Source: Micromonospora echinofusca (GTDB lineage: Bacteria; Actinomycetota; Actinomycetes; Mycobacteriales; Micromonosporaceae). Taken from it: a stretch of DNA of 64,000 bases. A program made the translations under genes and the position numbers. The stretch lies in assembly GCF_900091445.1 (NCBI RefSeq), contig NZ_LT607733.1:372001-436000 (forward strand), written 5' to 3'. The notes below the pieces were generated by a model that saw nothing but the letters and a program-made list of their open reading frames with translations, ran no database searches and was not told the origin of the DNA. Below are positions 55,466 to 63,894 of this stretch, one piece after another. Position 1 is the first letter of the stretch; the number at the start of each line of letters is the position of its first letter.

Positions 55466-56439
55466 GCGACCCGAGTTCCGCCTCGATCGTCAGCACGCCG
55501 CCCGCGCAGGCCCCCGACGAGATCGGGGCGCCGACCAACGCCGGCCTGCCGGAGAACGCCCGCAAGGAGAAGCCGCGCGGCCTGCTCGGCGACGCGTGGC
55601 GCGACCTGCGGCGCAAGCCGCTGTTCTGGATCTCCGCGACGTTCATCCTCATCTTCATGCTGATGACCGCGTTCCCCTCGCTGTTCAGCTCCGGCGACCC
55701 GGAGAACGGCAACCTGCAGAACAGCCTGGTCGGCCCGTCGTCGGAGGCGTGGTTCGGCTACGACTTCCAGGGCCGCGACGTCTTCGCCCGGGTGATCTAC
55801 GGCGCCCGCGCGTCCATCGTGGTGTCTCTGCTCTCCGTGCTCGGCGTGCTGCTCTTCGGTGGCGCGATGGGCATCGTCGCGGGCTACCGGGGCGGCTGGG
55901 TGGACGCGCTGCTCTCCCGCATCGCCGACGTCTTCTTCGGTCTGCCGTTCGTGCTGGGCGCCATCGTCATCCTGACCACCTTCAACGGGTCGGGCACGAG
56001 CAACAGCAAGGCCGAGATCATGGCCCTGGTGAGCATCTCGCTGATCGTGCTGGGCTGGCCGGTCGTGATGCGGCTGATGCGCTCCTCGGTGCTGGCCACC
56101 AAGGAGGCGGACTACATCGTCGCCGCCCGCGCGCTGGGCGCCGGCACCGGCCGGATCATCCTCAAGCACCTGCTGCCGAACTGCCTCGCGCCGCTGCTTG
56201 TCTACGGGACGATCCTGGTCGGCTCGTACATCGGCGCCGAGGCGACGCTGTCCTTCCTGGGCGTCGGCCTGAAGAGCCCGGTGGTCTCCTGGGGCATCAT
56301 GATCAACGAGGCGCAGAACCTCCTGCGCGTGGCGCCCTACCTGCTCTTCTTCCCCGCCGGGTTCCTCGTCGCCGCCGTCCTGAGCTTCGTGATGCTCGGT
56401 GAGGCGGTCCGCGAGGCCCTCGATCCGAAACTCCGCTAG
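55462..56439 (+). CDS. oppC: Oligopeptide ABC transporter permease (OppC-like)
   Basis: A 325-aa permease with an ~45-residue polar N-terminus, then WRDLRRKPLFWISATFILIF and five more helices. The EAA loop is DYIVAARALGAGTGRIILKH, followed by GAEATLSFLGVGLKSPVVSW, typical of OppC/DppC. ATG 55462 has GAGTGAGG shortly upstream. Forms the heterodimeric membrane channel with OppB. Confidence 0.93.
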   Translation: MSDPSSASIVSTPPAQAPDEIGAPTNAGLPENARKEKPRGLLGDAWRDLRRKPLFWISATFILIFMLMTAFPSLFSSGDPENGNLQNSLVGPSSEAWFGYDFQGRDVFARVIYGARASIVVSLLSVLGVLLFGGAMGIVAGYRGGWVDALLSRIADVFFGLPFVLGAIVILTTFNGSGTSNSKAEIMALVSISLIVLGWPVVMRLMRSSVLATKEADYIVAARALGAGTGRIILKHLLPNCLAPLLVYGTILVGSYIGAEATLSFLGVGLKSPVVSWGIMINEAQNLLRVAPYLLFFPAGFLVAAVLSFVMLGEAVREALDPKLR

Positions 56440-56450
56440 GGGAGATTCAG

Positions 56451-57488
56451 TTGTCCGACATTCTGGTGTCCGAGCAGTCCGCGGCCGGTGCGTCCGGCCG
56501 CCCCTCGGGCAGGTTGCTCGAGGTCGAAGACCTCCGGGTGGAGTTCCGCACCCGGGACGGCATCGCCAAGGTCATCAACGGGGTCACGTACCACGTCGAC
56601 GCGGGGGAGACCCTCGCCGTGCTCGGCGAATCCGGCTCCGGTAAGAGCGTCACCGCGCAGACCATCATGGGCATCCTCGACACGCCGCCCGGCTACGTCA
56701 CCGGCGGCCAGGTCCGCTTCCACGGCAAGGACATGCTCGCCATGTCCTTCGAGGAGCGGCGCCGCATCCGCGGCGAGGGCATCGCGATGATCTTCCAGGA
56801 CGCGCTCTCGGCGCTGAACCCGGTCTTCACCGTCGGGTTCCAGATCGCCGAGCAGTTCCGGGTGCGGCGCGGCATGAGCCGGGCCGACGCGAAGAAGCGC
56901 GCGATCGAGATGCTCGACCAGGTCAAGATCCCGAACGCCAAGGGGCGGTTCAGCAGCTACCCGCACCAGTTCTCGGGCGGTATGCGGCAGCGCGCGATGA
57001 TCGCGATGTCGCTCGCCCTGGACCCGGAGGTGCTGATCGCGGACGAGCCGACCACCGCGCTCGACGTGACGGTGCAGGCGCAGATCATGGACCTGCTCGC
57101 CGAACTCCAGCGGGAGCGGCAGATGGGCCTGATCCTGATCACCCACGACCTCGGCGTGGTCGCCGACGTCGCGGACCGGATCGCGGTGATGTACGCGGGC
57201 CGGATCGTCGAGGAAGCCGACGTCTACGACCTGTACGCCAAGCCGGCGCACCCGTACACGATCGGCCTGATCAACTCGATCCCGCGGCTCGACGAGAAGG
57301 GGCAGCAGCTCCGGACGATCAAGGGTCTCCCGCCGAACCTGATGAACATCCCGCCGGGCTGCCCGTTCAACCCGCGCTGCCCCATGGCGCAGCCGGTCTG
57401 CCGGGAGAAGGTCCCGCCGCTGCTGCAGGTCGGCTCCGGCCGGGCCAGCGCCTGCCACTTCGCCGAGGAGCTGGTGAACCGTGACTGA
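56451..57488 (+). CDS. oppD: Oligopeptide ABC transporter ATP-binding protein (OppD-like)
   Basis: A 345-aa ATPase. Walker A GESGSGKSVTAQTIMG, signature HQFSGGMRQRAMIAMSLAL, Walker B LIADEPTTALDV, switch ITHDLGVVADV and the C-terminal oligopeptide-binding (OPD) Cys cluster CPFNPRCPMAQPVC that holds an iron-sulfur centre in related transporters. The start is TTG 56451, with GGGGAGA upstream. Its 3' end overlaps oppF by 8 nt. Confidence 0.94.
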   Translation: MSDILVSEQSAAGASGRPSGRLLEVEDLRVEFRTRDGIAKVINGVTYHVDAGETLAVLGESGSGKSVTAQTIMGILDTPPGYVTGGQVRFHGKDMLAMSFEERRRIRGEGIAMIFQDALSALNPVFTVGFQIAEQFRVRRGMSRADAKKRAIEMLDQVKIPNAKGRFSSYPHQFSGGMRQRAMIAMSLALDPEVLIADEPTTALDVTVQAQIMDLLAELQRERQMGLILITHDLGVVADVADRIAVMYAGRIVEEADVYDLYAKPAHPYTIGLINSIPRLDEKGQQLRTIKGLPPNLMNIPPGCPFNPRCPMAQPVCREKVPPLLQVGSGRASACHFAEELVNRD

Positions 57489-58494
57489 GAACATCCTCGA
57501 GGTCCGTGACCTGGTCAAGCACTATCCCGTGACCCGGGGCGTGGTGTTCAAGAAGACCATCGGTCACGTCAAGGCGGTCGACGGGGTCTCCTTCGAGCTC
57601 AAGGCCGGCGAGACCCTGGGTGTGGTCGGCGAGTCGGGCTGCGGCAAGTCGACGCTGGCCCGGGTCCTGATGAACCTGGAGAAGCCGACGGGTGGCAGCG
57701 TCCACTACAAGGGCCAGGACATCTCGAAGTTCTCCGGCCCGGCGCTGCGCCGGTTGCGGCGGCAGATCCAGCTGGTGATGCAGGACCCGTACACCTCGCT
57801 GAACCCGCGGATGACGGTCGGCGACCTGATCGGCGAGCCGTTCGAGATCCACCCGGAGGTGGCGCCGAAGGCCAGCCGCCGGGACAAGGTCAAGGAACTG
57901 CTCGACCTGGTGGGTCTGAACCCGGAGCACATCAACCGGTACCCGCACCAGTTCTCCGGCGGTCAGCGCCAGCGCATCGGCATCGCCCGCGCACTCGCCC
58001 TGCGGCCGGAGATCATCGTCTGCGACGAGCCGGTGTCCGCGCTGGACGTGTCGATCCAGGCCCAGGTGATGAACCTGCTGGAGAAGCTCCAGGGCGAGTT
58101 CGGCCTGTCGTACGTGTTCATCGCGCACGATCTGTCGGTGGTCCGGCACCTGTCGGACCGGGTGGCGGTCATGTACCTCGGCAAGATCGCCGAGATCGGC
58201 ACCGAGGACGAGATCTACGAGCGGCCGACCCACCCGTACACCCAGGCGCTGCTCTCGGCCGTGCCGGTGCCGGACCCGACCGTGCGGGACAACAAGGCGA
58301 TCATCCGGCTCACCGGTGACGTGCCCTCGCCGGTGAGCCCGCCGTCGGGCTGCCGGTTCCGGACCCGCTGCTGGAAGGCGCAGGACATCTGCGCCGAGCA
58401 GGTCCCGCTGTTGGAGATCCGCCCGAGCTCGGACCACCCGAGCGCCTGCCACTTCGCGGAGAAGCGCGAGATCGTGCAGACGCACGAGGTGTGA
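57481..58494 (+). CDS. oppF: Oligopeptide ABC transporter ATP-binding protein (OppF-like)
   Basis: A 337-aa ATPase, second nucleotide-binding subunit of the importer. Walker [16 protein letters not shown], signature [19 protein letters not shown], Walker [15 protein letters not shown], switch [11 protein letters not shown], and C-terminal [14 protein letters not shown]ys cluster. The ISKF and VRDN insertions are within normal range. GTG 57481 overlaps oppD. Last gene before a strong terminator. Confidence 0.94.
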   Translation: MTENILEVRDLVKHYPVTRGVVFKKTIGHVKAVDGVSFELKAGETLGVVGESGCGKSTLARVLMNLEKPTGGSVHYKGQDISKFSGPALRRLRRQIQLVMQDPYTSLNPRMTVGDLIGEPFEIHPEVAPKASRRDKVKELLDLVGLNPEHINRYPHQFSGGQRQRIGIARALALRPEIIVCDEPVSALDVSIQAQVMNLLEKLQGEFGLSYVFIAHDLSVVRHLSDRVAVMYLGKIAEIGTEDEIYERPTHPYTQALLSAVPVPDPTVRDNKAIIRLTGDVPSPVSPPSGCRFRTRCWKAQDICAEQVPLLEIRPSSDHPSACHFAEKREIVQTHEV

Positions 58495-58499
58495 GCCCC

Positions 58500-58546
58500 A
58501 CGGAACCGCCCGCCGACGTCACCGCGACGACGGCGGGCGGTTCCGT
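58500..58546 (+). terminator. Terminator of the opp operon
   Basis: Perfect 16-bp stem (58500-58515 with 58531-58546), 15-nt loop, followed by CGTTTCC. Starts five bases after the oppF stop. Confidence 0.88.
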
Positions 58547-58616
58547 CGTTTCCGGGGACGGGCGACCCGCCCGGGCCCCCACGGGGGCGCGGGGCGGGCC
58601 GCTGCCGGCGTACGCC

Positions 58617-59009
58617 TCACAGGGGGCCGCGGCCGGCGCGGAGCAGCAGCAACGCGAGCTGCGTGCCGTCGGCGCCGAGGGCGGCCCGGAAGCGCTCCAG
58701 GATCTCCCGCTCCCGGGACAGCACCAGCCGGGTGCCGCCGGAGGCCATCCGCGTCACCCCGACCTCCTGGGAGAGCCGGGCCCGCTCCTGCCAGAGCTCG
58801 ATCAACGCCCGGTCGATCTCGTCGATCCGCTCCCGGATCTCGACGATCCGGGCGGCCGCGGCCGGCTCCGGGGTGCCGGTGCCCGCCTCCGGCCTGGCGT
58901 CGTCGGCGCCGCTCGGGCCGTCGACCGGGGACCCGGGGGCACCCGGGCCGGGCCGGCCCGCCTCGGGTCGCGTCAGGCTGCCGTTGGACTCCACCACGTC
59001 TGTCATCAT
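58617..59009 (-). CDS. Chorismate mutase, AroQ type
   Basis: Converts chorismate to prephenate, the branch toward Phe and Tyr. The 130-aa protein has a ~45-residue disordered Gly/Pro N-terminus and a helical CM_2 domain: RIVEIRERIDEIDRALIELW, QERARLSQEVGVTR, LVLSREREILERFRAAL, ending LLLRAGRGPL. Catalytic basic and Glu positions are present, with Arg where Lys is commoner. The short C-terminus resembles the intracellular actinobacterial type that is activated by complexing with DAHP synthase. Starts at ATG 59007-59009 (or 59004-59006). The 160-nt leader contains an aromatic leader peptide and a terminator. Confidence 0.9.
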   Translation of the reverse strand: MMTDVVESNGSLTRPEAGRPGPGAPGSPVDGPSGADDARPEAGTGTPEPAAAARIVEIRERIDEIDRALIELWQERARLSQEVGVTRMASGGTRLVLSREREILERFRAALGADGTQLALLLLRAGRGPL

Positions 59010-59055
59010 CGGGTACCCCTCGCCGTCAGGTGCCCGGTGCCCGGATCCCGGGACG

Positions 59056-59093
59056 GAGAAAGCCCCGGGCTTCCAGGAGCCCGGGGCTTTCTC
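59056..59093 (-). terminator. Attenuator terminator upstream of the chorismate mutase gene
   Basis: Perfect 16-bp stem (59056-59071 with 59078-59093) and 6-nt loop. Adjacent bases 59093-59100 (CGTAGGTC on plus) can instead pair with 59116-59123 (GACCTACG on plus), which would break the stem base and form an antiterminator. A third hairpin at 59120-59146 competes with that. Confidence 0.8.
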
Positions 59094-59107
59094 GTAGGTC
59101 TTGTCGA

Positions 59108-59173
59108 TCAGGCGCGACCTACGGCTGCCGGACTCCCGGTGCCGTAGTAAAAGTAGAAGCGCTGACCGAACAC
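59108..59173 (-). CDS. Phe/Tyr-rich attenuation leader peptide
   Basis: A 21-codon frame starting GTG 59173: VFGQRFYFYYGTGSPAAVGR plus a final A and TGA. Residues 6-10 are F-Y-F-Y-Y. It begins 7 nt after a CATACT -10 box (59181-59186), with -35-like TTGCGC (GCGCAA on plus, 59205-59210) 18 bp further up, so the mRNA would be leaderless, as reported for Streptomyces trp leaders. Ribosome stalling at the Tyr/Phe codons would cover 59136-59146 and favour the antiterminator. It explains control of the chorismate mutase by charged tRNA-Phe/Tyr. Recognition is from sequence logic, not homology. Confidence 0.7.
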   Translation of the reverse strand: MFGQRFYFYYGTGSPAAVGRA

Positions 59174-59180
59174 GTCGTCG

Positions 59181-59210
59181 AGTATGCCGACCCCGGCCCG
59201 GCCGGCGCAA
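59181..59210 (-). promoter_or_regulatory. Promoter of the chorismate mutase leader
   Basis: On the minus strand TTGCGC (59205-59210) and CATACT (59181-59186), 18 bp apart, 7 nt before the leader-peptide GTG. Confidence 0.5.
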
Positions 59211-59239
59211 GGATTCGGCGCAACCCGTGCCCGGACGGG

Positions 59240-59270
59240 CGGCCCCGGCGCCGTTGCGACGCCGGGGCCG
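59240..59270 (-). terminator. Terminator of the 5'-nucleotidase gene
   Basis: Perfect 11-bp stem (59240-59250 with 59260-59270), 9-nt loop, just past the nucleotidase stop on the minus strand. Confidence 0.75.
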
Positions 59271-59278
59271 TCCGCGCC

Positions 59279-61129
59279 TCAGCCGAGGCGGGTGATCCGG
59301 TCGGCCGGCCCGGGGGCGACCGGGGCGCCGGCGCCCAGGTAGGCGATCAGGGCGTCGACGTCGAAGCCGGGGGCGGTGGTCCGCGCCGTGCCGGCCTGCA
59401 ACTCGGTGAACCCGTCCCCGCCGTTGGCCAGGAAGTCGTTCGTGGTGACCCGGTAGCTGGCGGCGGGGTCGACCGGCGCGCCGTCGAACGCCAGGGCGCT
59501 GACCCGCGAGCCCGCCGGGGCGGTGCTGTCGTACGAGTAGGTCAGCCCGGCCGAGACCTGGAGGATGCGCTGGGTGGTCTGCCCCTTGAAGCCCACGAAC
59601 TGCTGCTCCAGCACGTTGCGCAGTTGCGCGCCGGTGAGGGTCTGGGTGACCACCAGGTTGTTGAACGGCTGGACGGTGAACGCCTCGCCGTAGGTGACCT
59701 CACCCGGCGCCTCGCCCCCGGCCGAGGCCGCGTACGGCAGGGACGCCCGGATGCCGCCCGGGTTCATCAGCGCGATCTGCGCCCCGTTCGAGCGGGTGTA
59801 CGCGAGCTGGGCGTCGGCGATGACGTCACCGAGCGGGCTCTCCCCGCTGGGGCGGGCGTCGCGGACGATGTCGGCCGAGATCCGGCCCACCACGCGGTTG
59901 GCGATGGGCGCGACGGCCGCCCGGTACTTGTCGGCCAGGGCCTTGGCGCCCGGGTCCACCAGGTCGGGGTTGCGCACGTACGTGCCCGGGGCGCTCTGCT
60001 GCCAGGTGCCGTCCGGGTTGCGGACGCCGTTCTCGACGACCACGTTGCGGGCGGTGATCCCGGTGAACCGGCCCGTACGCCGGTCCAGCGAGTAGTCGAC
60101 GTCGGTGATCAGCTGACCGTTGTTGCCGGCGCTGGTGACCACGCTCGGGGCACCCGAGGAGTTCGGCAGCGAGCAGGAGTAGAAGCGGTGGGTGTGGCCG
60201 GAGACGACCAGCCCGAACTCCGGCCGCAGGCCGCGGACGATGTCCACGATCGGGCCGGAGAAGTTGGCGCAGTCCGAGACGCCCGGGGTGGCCGGCGGCG
60301 GCGACTGGGCGCCGCCCTCGTGCACCAGCAGCACCATCGCCTTGACGCCGAAGAGCTTGAGCAGGCCGCCCCACTTGTTGGCGGTCGCCACCTCGTCGGT
60401 GAAGCGTACGGAGGCGATGCCGGCCGGGTTGACGATGCCCGGGGTGCCCTCCAGGGTCACGCCGACGAAGCCGACCGGCACGCCGCCGACGAACCGCACG
60501 TCCACCGGGGGCAGGATCGGCAGGCCGGTCTTCCTGCTCACGGTGTTGGCGGCCAGGTACGTGAACTTCGCGCCGGCGAAACCGTCGCCGTCCTGGCAGC
60601 CGTCGACCGGGTGGCAGCCGCCCTTGTTGATCCGGATCAGCTCGTCGACGCCCTCGTCGAACTCGTGGTTGCCGACGCTGCTGACGTCCAGGCCGATCTC
60701 GTCCATCAGCTCGATGGTCGGCTCGTCGTGGAAGGCGGCGCTGACGAGCGGGGTGGCGCCGATCAGGTCGCCGGCCCCGACGGTGGTGGTGCTCCGCCCC
60801 TCGGCCTTGGCCTCGGCGCGCAGCTTCCTCAGCCAGGTGGCGAGGTACTCCACGCCTCCGGCGGGGGTGCCGTTGACCGCCGCGCCGCTGCCGCCGGGCG
60901 GGTCGATGGCGCCGTGGAAGTCGTTGTAGCTCAGGAAGTTGCCCTTGACCTCGCCGCCGCTCGGGGCGGCGTAGGAGACCGAGACGGGGGTGAGGCCGGC
61001 CGTCTGGTCGCCGGCGGGACCCGGCGCGGGCCGGGAAGCGGGGGACAGCGTGGCGACGACGGCCAACGCGAGGGTGGGCGCGGCGAGGTGGCGCAGCGCC
61101 GCCCGACCGCGCGAACGCGGCTGAGTCAT
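59279..61129 (-). CDS. Secreted bifunctional metallophosphatase / 5'-nucleotidase
   Basis: A 616-aa exported UshA-like enzyme. Signal-type N-terminus (RALRH-like basic stretch, then LAAPTLALAVVATLSP). Metallophosphatase domain at ~60-340 with FLSYNDFHGAI, GNHEFDEG, VLLVHEGG and SGHTHRFYSC metal-binding motifs; 5'-nucleotidase C-domain at ~390-590 with LMNPGGIRASLPYA, VQPFNNLVVTQTLTG and TTNDFLANGGDGF. It should dephosphorylate extracellular nucleotides for phosphate and nucleoside uptake. ATG 61129 has GGAG 7 nt upstream. Divergent from pcrA. Confidence 0.94.
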   Translation of the reverse strand: MTQPRSRGRAALRHLAAPTLALAVVATLSPASRPAPGPAGDQTAGLTPVSVSYAAPSGGEVKGNFLSYNDFHGAIDPPGGSGAAVNGTPAGGVEYLATWLRKLRAEAKAEGRSTTTVGAGDLIGATPLVSAAFHDEPTIELMDEIGLDVSSVGNHEFDEGVDELIRINKGGCHPVDGCQDGDGFAGAKFTYLAANTVSRKTGLPILPPVDVRFVGGVPVGFVGVTLEGTPGIVNPAGIASVRFTDEVATANKWGGLLKLFGVKAMVLLVHEGGAQSPPPATPGVSDCANFSGPIVDIVRGLRPEFGLVVSGHTHRFYSCSLPNSSGAPSVVTSAGNNGQLITDVDYSLDRRTGRFTGITARNVVVENGVRNPDGTWQQSAPGTYVRNPDLVDPGAKALADKYRAAVAPIANRVVGRISADIVRDARPSGESPLGDVIADAQLAYTRSNGAQIALMNPGGIRASLPYAASAGGEAPGEVTYGEAFTVQPFNNLVVTQTLTGAQLRNVLEQQFVGFKGQTTQRILQVSAGLTYSYDSTAPAGSRVSALAFDGAPVDPAASYRVTTNDFLANGGDGFTELQAGTARTTAPGFDVDALIAYLGAGAPVAPGPADRITRLG

Positions 61130-61379
61130 GGTCGTTCTCCCAGTCGTGTACGGGGGAGGAGCCGGATTTTCACCGTCATCGTTCTGCACGGGGGACGGCG
61201 GCACCAGACACGACAGGGTGACATCTTCGTCTCGACCGGTTGAGTCGGGGCACGATTCCCTCCACCACGCGCCCGCGGCGGGCAGCCGGCGTCGACGCGG
61301 ACCGGGCGGATCGACCGGCCCGGGAACGGCTCGGGCGAGCCGGGGTACGCGTGGCGGGGGAACTGTCCGCCCGGCGGCA

Positions 61380-61385
61380 TAGACT
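61380..61385 (+). promoter_or_regulatory. -10 box before pcrA
   Basis: TAGACT ends 9 nt before ATG 61395 and there is no Shine-Dalgarno sequence; near-leaderless transcript likely. Confidence 0.45.
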
Positions 61386-61394
61386 CGCCGTGCG

Positions 61395-63836
61395 ATGCAT
61401 CCTCTCTTCGACATCCCCGCGTCCCCGCCCGCGCCGATGCCTGCCCCGACCTCGCCGCACCGGCCCAGGTCGTCGGCCGTCCACCTCGACCCGCAGGCCC
61501 TGGTCGAGGGCCTGAACGGCCCGCAGCGCGACGCCGTCACCCATGCCGGCTCGCCGCTGCTGATCGTGGCCGGTGCGGGCTCGGGCAAGACCCGGGTCCT
61601 CACCCACCGGATCGCCTACCTGCTGGCCGCCCGGGACGTGCACCCCGGCGAGATCATCGCGATCACCTTCACCAACAAGGCCGCCGGTGAGATGAAGGAG
61701 CGCGTCGCCCACCTGGTGGGTCCCCGCGCCCGCCTGATGTGGGTGTCGACGTTCCATTCGGCGTGCGTACGCATCCTGCGCGCCGAGCACGAGCACGCCG
61801 GGCTGAAGTCGACCTTCTCGATCTACGACGCGGACGACTCCCGCCGACTGATGCAGATGGTCGCCAGGGAGCTGGACCTCGACCCGAAGCGCTACCCGGC
61901 GCGCGGGCTGGCCGCCCAGGTCTCCAACCTGAAGAACGAGCTGGTCGACCCCGAGGAGTTCGCGGGCCGCGCCAAGGGGCCCAACGAGCGGGCGCTGGCG
62001 GAGGCCTACACGCTCTACCAGCGGCGGCTGCGCGAGGCGCACGCGCTGGACTTCGACGACCTGATCATGACGACGGTGCACCTGCTCCAGTCCCACCCGC
62101 ACGTCGCGGAGAGCTACCGCCGACGGTTCCGGCACGTCCTGGTCGACGAATACCAGGACACCAACCACGCCCAGTACGTGCTGATCAAGGAGCTGGTCGC
62201 CGGCACGGAGGGGATCGAGCCGGCGGAACTCTGCGTGGTCGGTGACGCCGACCAGTCGATCTACGCGTTCCGGGGCGCCACGATCCGCAACATCTTGGAG
62301 TTCGAGCGCGACTTCAGCGACGCCCGGACGATCCTGCTGGAGCAGAACTACCGCTCCACCCAGACCATCCTCAACGCGGCCAACGCGGTGATCGACCGCA
62401 ACACGTCGCGCAAGCCGAAGCGGCTGTGGAGCGAGGCGGGCGCCGGCGAGCCGATCGTCGGCTACGTGGCCGACACCGAGCACGCCGAGGCCGACTGGGT
62501 GGCCCGCGAGATCGACCGGCTGGTCGACGCCGACGAGACCCGCCCCGGCGACGTGGCCGTCTTCTACCGCACCAACGCCCAGTCCCGGGTCTTCGAGGAG
62601 GTGTTCATCCGCGTCGGCCTGCCCTACAAGGTGGTCGGCGGGGTGCGCTTCTACGAGCGCAAGGAGGTCCGCGACGCGCTGGCCTACCTGCGCGCGGTGG
62701 TCAACGACGACGACACGGTCAGCCTGCGCCGGATCCTCAACACGCCGCGCCGCGGCATCGGCGACCGGGCCGAGGCGTGCGTGGAGGCGCTGTCCAGCCG
62801 CGACCGGGTCTCCTTCGGGGCGGCGCTGCGGCGGGCCAAGGACGCCCCGGGCATCTCCACGCGGGCGGCCAACGGCATCGCCGACTTCGTGGCCCTGCTC
62901 GACGGCGCCCGCGAGCTGGCCGAGACGGGCACCCCGGAGGAGGTGCTGGAGGCGCTGCTGACCCGCTCGGGCTACCTCACCGAGCTGGAGGAGAGCCTCG
63001 ACCCGCAGGACGCGGGGCGGGTCGACAACCTCCAGGAGCTGGTCAGCGTCGCCCGGGAGTACACCGAGCGGATCGAGGCCCTCGGCGAGGAGGGGGAGCG
63101 GGCCACCCTGGCCGGCTTCCTGGAGCAGGTCGCGCTGGTCGCCGACGCCGACCAGGTGCCCGCGCCACCCGGCTCGTCGCCTGACGGCGCCGAGGCGGAC
63201 GACGCCGCGCCTCAACAGGGCGTGGTCACGCTGATGACGCTGCACACCGCCAAGGGGCTGGAGTTCCCGGTGGTCTTCCTGACGGGCCTGGAGGACGGCG
63301 TCTTCCCGCACCTGCGCTCGCTGGGCGACAGCCGGGAGTTGGAGGAGGAGCGCCGGCTGGCGTACGTCGGCATCACCCGGGCCCGCCAGCGTCTCTACCT
63401 CTCCCGGGCGGTCACCCGCTCGGCGTGGGGGCAGCCGGCCTACAACCCGCCGTCGCGCTTCCTGGAGGAGCTGCCGCCGGAGCTGGTGCGCTGGGAGCGC
63501 ACCGAGGGGTCGTACACCTCGTGGGCCGGCGGGGGCGGCGGCGTGGGTGGCCGCGCGGACCGGGTGCCCGGCGGCCGCGTGGGCTTCAACGGCGGCACGC
63601 CCAAGGCCGCGCAGTTGGCGAAGCGGCTGGGGGTCGACGCCAGCCGCCTCACCACGGCGAGCGAGCTGCCGCAGGGGCCGAAGGTCTCCGTCGGCGACCG
63701 GGTCAACCACCAGCGCTACGGCCTGGGCCGGGTGCTCGCCGTCGAGGGGCACGGCCCGGGCGCGCGGGCGCAGATCGACTTCGGCGACCAGACGATGTGG
63801 CTGGTGCTCCGGCACGCCCCGATCGACAAGCTCTGA
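61395..63836 (+). CDS. pcrA: ATP-dependent DNA helicase PcrA/UvrD
   Basis: Superfamily 1A 3'-5' helicase for repair and replication restart. The 813-aa protein shows all motifs: Q-motif LNGPQRDAV, I AGAGSGKTRVLTHR, Ia TFTNKAAGEMKER, II VDEYQDTN, III GDADQSIYAFRGA, IV EQNYRSTQ, V VTLMTLHTAKGLEFPVVFL and VI RRLAYVGITRARQRLYL. A ~35-residue Pro-rich N-terminus precedes the Q-motif, and the C-terminal ~120 residues include a Gly-rich linker and the RNA-polymerase-binding Tudor-like fold (VSVGDRVNHQRYGLGRVLAV). ATG 61395. Confidence 0.96.
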   Translation: MHPLFDIPASPPAPMPAPTSPHRPRSSAVHLDPQALVEGLNGPQRDAVTHAGSPLLIVAGAGSGKTRVLTHRIAYLLAARDVHPGEIIAITFTNKAAGEMKERVAHLVGPRARLMWVSTFHSACVRILRAEHEHAGLKSTFSIYDADDSRRLMQMVARELDLDPKRYPARGLAAQVSNLKNELVDPEEFAGRAKGPNERALAEAYTLYQRRLREAHALDFDDLIMTTVHLLQSHPHVAESYRRRFRHVLVDEYQDTNHAQYVLIKELVAGTEGIEPAELCVVGDADQSIYAFRGATIRNILEFERDFSDARTILLEQNYRSTQTILNAANAVIDRNTSRKPKRLWSEAGAGEPIVGYVADTEHAEADWVAREIDRLVDADETRPGDVAVFYRTNAQSRVFEEVFIRVGLPYKVVGGVRFYERKEVRDALAYLRAVVNDDDTVSLRRILNTPRRGIGDRAEACVEALSSRDRVSFGAALRRAKDAPGISTRAANGIADFVALLDGARELAETGTPEEVLEALLTRSGYLTELEESLDPQDAGRVDNLQELVSVAREYTERIEALGEEGERATLAGFLEQVALVADADQVPAPPGSSPDGAEADDAAPQQGVVTLMTLHTAKGLEFPVVFLTGLEDGVFPHLRSLGDSRELEEERRLAYVGITRARQRLYLSRAVTRSAWGQPAYNPPSRFLEELPPELVRWERTEGSYTSWAGGGGGVGGRADRVPGGRVGFNGGTPKAAQLAKRLGVDASRLTTASELPQGPKVSVGDRVNHQRYGLGRVLAVEGHGPGARAQIDFGDQTMWLVLRHAPIDKL

Positions 63837-63849
63837 GATCGGCCCGGCC

Positions 63850-63877
63850 CGGCCCGGCAGCGCGCCGGACCGGGCCG
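63850..63877. terminator. Hairpin between pcrA and the M23 peptidase gene
   Basis: CGGCCCGG (63850-63857) pairs with CCGGGCCG (63870-63877), followed by TTTCC; lies between two convergent genes. Confidence 0.65.
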
Positions 63878-63894
63878 TTTCCGGTGGTCGGGGG

